A stretch of 64,000 nt of DNA, taken from an uncultured Clostridia bacterium (lineage in GTDB: Bacteria > Bacillota > Clostridia > Christensenellales > Borkfalkiaceae). A model generated the notes under the pieces. That model was not told the origin of the DNA, searched no databases, and was given only the letters and a program-made list of their open reading frames with translations. Below, in pieces: positions 59,995-64,000 of this stretch; position 1 is the first letter of the stretch; every line of letters begins with the position of its first letter. The position numbers and the translations under genes were made by a program. The stretch is from positions 1 through 64,000 of the forward strand of contig CAKQQQ010000002.1 of assembly GCA_934271065.1 (NCBI GenBank). Reading direction: 5' to 3'.

Positions 59995-61803
59995 TCAGTT
60001 CTGATGAAATTCGGTGTCGCCGTCGTCGCCGCTCTGTTCCGCGCCAGCGTTGCCGCCCTGCGCGCCCTGAGCCTGCTGATAGAGTTTAGCGAATACGCCC
60101 TGTACGTCGTTAGAGAGTTTCTCGGTCGCCTTGACGATACGGTCGTTATCTTCGGAAGCAAGTTCTTCTTTCGCTTCTTTAACGGCGTTCTCTACGGTAG
60201 ATTTATCTTCTTCGGAGAGTTTGTCGCCGCTGTCTTTCACGGTCTTTTCGACGGTAAAGATAAGCGAATCGAGTTTGTTTCTGTTCTCGACGACTTCTTT
60301 TCTCTTCTTATCTTCTTCTTCGTACTGTTGGGCTTCTTTAACGGCTTTGTCAATGTCTTCTTCGGAAAGGTTGGAAGACGAAGTAATGGTGATGTCCGCG
60401 GCTTTCTGCGTGCCGAGATCCTTAGCCGTAACGTGTACTATGCCGTTGGAGTCGATATCGAAGGTAACTTCGATCTGCGGGATTCCTCTCGGAGCGGGCG
60501 CGATGCCGGAAAGATTGAATTGACCTAAGGTCTTATTGTCTTTGGCAAACTGTCTTTCGCCCTGTAAAACGTGAATGGTAACTTCGCTCTGATTATCAGC
60601 CGCAGTAGAGAAAATCTGAGATTTCTTTACGGGAATGGTGGTGTTTCTCTCGATGAGTTTGGTGCAAACGCCGCCAAGCGTTTCGATACCCAGAGACAAC
60701 GGAGTTACGTCGAGCAGAAGTACGTCTTTTACTTCGCCCGTCAATACGCCGCCCTGAATAGCCGCGCCGATAGCGACGCATTCGTCGGGGTTGATGCCCT
60801 TGAACGGTTCTTTGCCCGTCTCTTTTCTTACCGCGTCTACGACGGCGGGAATACGGGTAGATCCGCCTACCAGAATAACTTTGGCGATATCCGAGTAGTT
60901 AAGCCCCGCGTCTTTCATAGCCTTTCTCATAGGCTCCATAGTCGCGTTGACGAGATCGGCGGTCATAGCGTCGAATTTGTCTTTCGTGAGAGAAACGTCA
61001 AGGTGTTTCGGACCGGTGGCGTCAGCCGTGATGAACGGCAGGTTGATGTTGGTCGAACTCATACTCGAAAGTTCGATTTTCGCCTTTTCCGCCGCTTCTT
61101 TTATTCTCTGCATAGCCATCTTGTCTTTGGAAAGGTCTATGCCTTCTTTGTTCTTGAAATCTTCGACTACCCAGTCCATTATACGTTTATCGAAATCGTC
61201 GCCGCCGAGCATACAGTTACCGTTGGTGGCAAGAACTTCGAACACGCCGTCGCCGATGTCGAGAATCGAAACGTCGAACGTGCCGCCGCCAAGGTCGTAT
61301 ATCATAACCTTATGCGAAGTCTTATCTTTATCGAGACCGTAAGCAAGCGCTGCCGCGGTGGGTTCGTTGATTATACGAAGTACGTTCAAGCCCGCAATCT
61401 TACCCGCGTCTTTCGTCGCCTGACGCTGACTGTCGGTAAAGTACGCGGGGCAAGTGATAACCGCGTCTTTTACGGGTTCGCCGAGATAACTTTCGGCGTC
61501 CTTTTTAAGTTTGGCAAGTATCATCGCGGAAATTTCCTGCGGGGAATACTGCTTATCGTCGATTTTTACTTTATAGTCCGAGCCCATATGTCTCTTTATG
61601 GACGTAACCGTTCTGTCCGCGTTAGCCACGGCTTGTCTTTTCGCTACCTGACCGACGAGTCTCTCGCCGTCTTTCTGAAAACCTACTACCGAAGGGGTGG
61701 TTCTCGATCCTTCGGCGTTGGCGATAACTACCGGCTCGCCGCCTTCCATAACCGCAACGCAAGAGTTCGTAGTTCCTAAATCTATACCTATAACTTTACT
61801 CAT
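59995..61803 (-). CDS. dnaK: Chaperone protein DnaK (Hsp70)
   Basis: The ATP-driven chaperone has 602 residues, the usual Firmicutes length. The nucleotide-binding domain starts GIDLGTTNSCVAV and contains IINEPTAAALAYGL, DLGGGTFDVSILDIG and VLVGGSTRIPAV; the short loop after KRHMGSDYKV is typical of Gram-positive DnaK. The substrate domain (about 385-505) and a helical lid follow, ending in a Gln/Gly-rich tail. AAGGAAGG precedes the ATG. grpE lies 68 bases upstream. Confidence 0.98.
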   Translation of the reverse strand: MSKVIGIDLGTTNSCVAVMEGGEPVVIANAEGSRTTPSVVGFQKDGERLVGQVAKRQAVANADRTVTSIKRHMGSDYKVKIDDKQYSPQEISAMILAKLKKDAESYLGEPVKDAVITCPAYFTDSQRQATKDAGKIAGLNVLRIINEPTAAALAYGLDKDKTSHKVMIYDLGGGTFDVSILDIGDGVFEVLATNGNCMLGGDDFDKRIMDWVVEDFKNKEGIDLSKDKMAMQRIKEAAEKAKIELSSMSSTNINLPFITADATGPKHLDVSLTKDKFDAMTADLVNATMEPMRKAMKDAGLNYSDIAKVILVGGSTRIPAVVDAVRKETGKEPFKGINPDECVAIGAAIQGGVLTGEVKDVLLLDVTPLSLGIETLGGVCTKLIERNTTIPVKKSQIFSTAADNQSEVTIHVLQGERQFAKDNKTLGQFNLSGIAPAPRGIPQIEVTFDIDSNGIVHVTAKDLGTQKAADITITSSSNLSEEDIDKAVKEAQQYEEEDKKRKEVVENRNKLDSLIFTVEKTVKDSGDKLSEEDKSTVENAVKEAKEELASEDNDRIVKATEKLSNDVQGVFAKLYQQAQGAQGGNAGAEQSGDDGDTEFHQN

Positions 61804-61871
61804 AATTATTTACCTTCCTTTATATTTATTTAAGTAATCGCCTTATACGGCGATTTCGACGTTTTTCGTTT

Positions 61872-62459
61872 TTATTGTTTGGTTACGGTTACCTGCGCGT
61901 AACGGATAACCTTTTCGCCGAGTTTATAACCCCTGCCGAAAACCTGTTTGACAACGTTAGGCGCGTCGCCTTCTTCGGCTTCGACCTGCATTACCGCTTC
62001 CGCGCATTTGGGATCGAACGCAGAGCCGAGTTCGGGAGAAAACTCCTTTACGCCGAGTAAGCCGAGATCGTCGTGATACTTTTTTACGAGTTTCTCGATT
62101 CCTTCTCTCGTCTTCTCGTCGAGCGGCATCTTCAACGCCCAGTCTAAACTGTCGCCTATCGAAAGAATTTTGGTAACCGCTTCCGACTTACCGTCCGCGT
62201 AAGCGTTGCGAATGTCCGCCAAAGAGCGTTTTCTTACGTTTTCGCAATCGGCGCGAGCGCGGAGATAATCGTTTTTGGTCTCTTCCAACGCCTTGCGAAG
62301 TTCGTCGTTTTCGGCTGCGAGACGGTTTGCGCGCTCGTCTGCGGTTTCTTCTTCCGCAGGGAGTTCTTCTTCGGTCGCTTCCGCTTCGCAAGTCTCCGCT
62401 TCTCTCTTCCCGGCGTCTTCGGTTTCTTTATCTATACGTTTTTCTCGTTCTTTTGCCAT
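61872..62459 (-). CDS. grpE: Nucleotide exchange factor GrpE
   Basis: GrpE releases ADP from DnaK. The 195 residues start with a long acidic, Glu-rich helical stretch (to about 60), continue with the coiled coil (ETKNDYLRARADCENVRKRS) and end in the beta domain (VKQVFGRGYKLGEKVIRYAQ). AGGTGAGG precedes the ATG, and the hrcA stop is 6 bases upstream. Confidence 0.96.
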   Translation of the reverse strand: MAKEREKRIDKETEDAGKREAETCEAEATEEELPAEEETADERANRLAAENDELRKALEETKNDYLRARADCENVRKRSLADIRNAYADGKSEAVTKILSIGDSLDWALKMPLDEKTREGIEKLVKKYHDDLGLLGVKEFSPELGSAFDPKCAEAVMQVEAEEGDAPNVVKQVFGRGYKLGEKVIRYAQVTVTKQ

Positions 62460-62465
62460 ATTACC

Positions 62466-63488
62466 TCACCTGTTGGTTATTATACTTTCAAGTACCCTGC
62501 CGACGTTTTCGAGTACCGCCACGACTTTTTGATAATCCATTCTGACAGGGCCTATAACGCCGTACGTTCCGAGCGTCGTTCCGTTGGCGGAATAGGTTGC
62601 CGTTACGAGCGAACATTCTTTGGGGATTTCGTCGTAACCGTCCGCGCCTATCTTGACGTTTATCTTTATGTCGCGATTATCGCCGACAAGCAGATTCATT
62701 ACCTTATCCTTACTCGTTACCACCGACAAAAAGTCTTTGATTTTGCCGACGTCGGCGTAATCGGGATGGTCGAATATCTTTTCTTCGCCCGCCACTATCA
62801 CGTCGTCGCCCGTCGCGGTAACGTAGGTCTTCAACGCTTCGATGACGTTAAGAAAAATATTCTTATACCCCATAAAGTTATCGGTAAGTTCCGGTCTCAT
62901 ATTGCACACGTCTTCGAAGGTCTTGCCGCGGAACATATTGTCAAGCACCTTTTCGGCGTTTTTCAACTGCTCGTCGGTCATTCCTTCGGGGATAGTGATG
63001 TAATTGTCTTTGAGAAGCCTTACTTCGGTTACGATAAGCACGAGCGCGCTGTCGCTTCGGTAACGGAAAAACCTTACCGATTCGATCGTCTCTTTTCCGT
63101 CCTTAGACGGAATACCGACCGACGTATACGACGTGAGTTCGCTTATTACCTTGGTAGTGCTTCTGATAACGTCTTCGAGATCGTCTGCTTTTTCAAGGAA
63201 TATCTTTTTGATATAGTCGAGTTCCTTTGCGGTGAGTTTGTCTTTGACCATAAGGTCGCTGACGTACAGTTTGTACGCTTCCGCAGAAGGCACTCTGCCG
63301 GACGACGTGTGAAGTTGCGTAAGATAACCTAATTCTTCCAGCGCGGAAAGTTCGTTCCTTATCGTAGCAGACGACACGTTGGTCATATGCTTCTCGGTAA
63401 GGCTCTTGCTCGACACCGGTACGGCGGATTCGATATAATCGTCCACGACGTACTGAAGAATCTTTTTCTTTCTGTCCGACAACTCCAT
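62466..63488 (-). CDS. hrcA: Heat-inducible transcription repressor HrcA
   Basis: HrcA binds CIRCE operators and shuts off chaperone genes until heat or unfolded protein draws it away. The 340 residues have the N-terminal winged helix (LSDRKKKILQYVVDDYIESA, SSATIRNELSALEELGYLTQ), the HTSSGRVPS segment and the C-terminal GAF-like and insert domains ending GVIGPVRMDYQKVVAVLENV. ATG 63488 follows AAAGGAG by 8 bases, which favours it over the upstream frame start at 63533 inside the operator. Confidence 0.97.
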   Translation of the reverse strand: MELSDRKKKILQYVVDDYIESAVPVSSKSLTEKHMTNVSSATIRNELSALEELGYLTQLHTSSGRVPSAEAYKLYVSDLMVKDKLTAKELDYIKKIFLEKADDLEDVIRSTTKVISELTSYTSVGIPSKDGKETIESVRFFRYRSDSALVLIVTEVRLLKDNYITIPEGMTDEQLKNAEKVLDNMFRGKTFEDVCNMRPELTDNFMGYKNIFLNVIEALKTYVTATGDDVIVAGEEKIFDHPDYADVGKIKDFLSVVTSKDKVMNLLVGDNRDIKINVKIGADGYDEIPKECSLVTATYSANGTTLGTYGVIGPVRMDYQKVVAVLENVGRVLESIITNR

Positions 63489-63513
63489 ATCTGGCACTCC
63501 TTTGTTCGGGTTG

Positions 63514-63540
63514 TTAGCACTCTTACCGTTCAAGTGCTAA
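63514..63540. promoter_or_regulatory. CIRCE operator of the heat-shock operon
   Basis: TTAGCACTC, nine bases, then AAGTGCTAA. The only departure from the consensus is A for G at the first base of the right arm. It lies between the promoter and hrcA; none is seen before grpE, dnaK or dnaJ, so it controls the whole operon. Confidence 0.95.
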
Positions 63541-63549
63541 CTCGACCAT

Positions 63550-63578
63550 ATTATATTACCCGAACGCAACCTTGTCAA
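63550..63578 (-). promoter_or_regulatory. Sigma-A promoter of hrcA-grpE-dnaK-dnaJ
   Basis: On the minus strand a perfect TTGACA is followed after 17 bases by a perfect TATAAT, directly upstream of CIRCE. Confidence 0.9.
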
Positions 63579-63616
63579 GCGTTTTGAATACGCTTTTCGA
63601 TTTTTTTCAAAAATTT

Positions 63617-64000
63617 TTAAGGCGTTACGTCGGGCGACGGAATTTTAGTTCCTTTAAGGGTTACGCCGCAGACGGCGGAGTACGCGTCGCTCGAAATAAG
63701 CCGTTTTTCGATTTGCCGACCGTCCTTGAAAACGAGCAGCCAGCCCTTGCTTTTCGCGCCGCGTCCGGGGCGGGTTTTAACGACGGTTACTCCGTAATCC
63801 AGATCCGCGCACTCGACGATTTTCGGCGCGTCGGGCTCGATTAACTGCGTTATTTCGGACGTGAATTTATAGGTTTTGCCGTCGGGTTTGCCGTACAGTC
63901 TTATCCGTACCCTTTCGCCGTCGGCGTCGGCGACAAGAACGACGGGATAATCGGAAGAGTTGATAAATCTCAGATCCGACGCGCCGTCCGACACCATAGC
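63617..64000 (-). CDS. VanW-type protein, C-terminal part (5' end beyond the window)
   Basis: Only the last 127 or so residues are present. The segment SDGASDLRFINSSDYPVVLV followed by RVRIRLYGKPDG is the end of a VanW domain, and KTRPGRGAKSKGWLLVFKDG looks like part of a G5 domain. VanW proteins are exported or membrane-linked cell-envelope proteins of unclear function. The reading frame is open at the right edge of the window, so the Met near 63997 is internal. Confidence 0.8.
   Translation of the reverse strand, partial: AMVSDGASDLRFINSSDYPVVLVADADGERVRIRLYGKPDGKTYKFTSEITQLIEPDAPKIVECADLDYGVTVVKTRPGRGAKSKGWLLVFKDGRQIEKRLISSDAYSAVCGVTLKGTKIPSPDVTP

Noticed and set aside
60571..61779. Long open frame on the plus strand opposite dnaK
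   Set aside because: dnaK is unmistakable on the other strand; the antisense product has no recognisable domain.

Overview
The window reads as one stretch of a low-to-medium-GC Firmicutes chromosome, most likely an uncultured gut member of the Clostridia. Supporting signs are the hrcA-grpE-dnaK-dnaJ order behind a CIRCE operator, strong AGGAGG ribosome binding sites, TTGACA/TATAAT promoters, several sugar-type lipoproteins and AraC-controlled glycan loci. Naming a genus would be a guess.

Bases 1 to about 11.5 kb are an integrated mobile element, read only from its right-hand part. They carry a type I restriction specificity gene (hsdS) with three target-recognition segments, followed by an overlapping tyrosine recombinase. 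A SLOG-fold protein and a small Xre regulator are transcribed divergently. A leftward run of about a dozen small genes includes a PcfJ-like protein and a PcfK-like protein fused to a MutS mismatch-recognition domain. A self-contained HTH-Fic gene sits beside a palindrome-rich spacer. The element ends in two tandem att-like units; the second runs into the 3' end of a tRNA-Arg(CCT)-like gene and its terminator, which marks the junction with the chromosome.

From 11.6 to 39.5 kb there is one very long leftward gene train (about 28 kb, gaps of at most about 70 bp). In transcription order it has a secreted tyrosine phosphatase fused to beta-helix-like modules, a sugar-binding lipoprotein and two ABC permeases, and a large secreted Ig-like protein. 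Then come two lipoproteins (one DUF4838), a GH127-type enzyme, a 41-residue peptide, a second beta-helix-like protein, a GH95 enzyme, an alpha/beta esterase, a GH1 beta-glucosidase and a GH94 phosphorylase. A divergent AraC regulator stands at its head. The logic is uptake of oligosaccharides and cytosolic breakdown; GH127 plus GH95 plus GH94/GH1 suggests a decorated plant-type glycan, which is inference.

From 40.6 to 56.3 kb a second, shorter locus repeats the design: divergent AraC gene, secreted tyrosine phosphatase as first gene, two permeases plus binding protein, and a DUF4838 protein. Several of its secreted proteins end in a shared Gly-Cys + membrane helix + basic tail. Neither locus encodes its transporter ATPase. 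A papain-like cysteine protease (56.4-58.3 kb) with a Pro/Gln/Lys tandem repeat carries the same C-terminal tail.

From 58.4 kb to the end lies the heat-shock operon hrcA-grpE-dnaK-dnaJ, with a 281-bp MITE-like repeat between dnaK and dnaJ whose end sequences recur at 11.5 and 40.6 kb. A VanW-type gene runs off the right edge.
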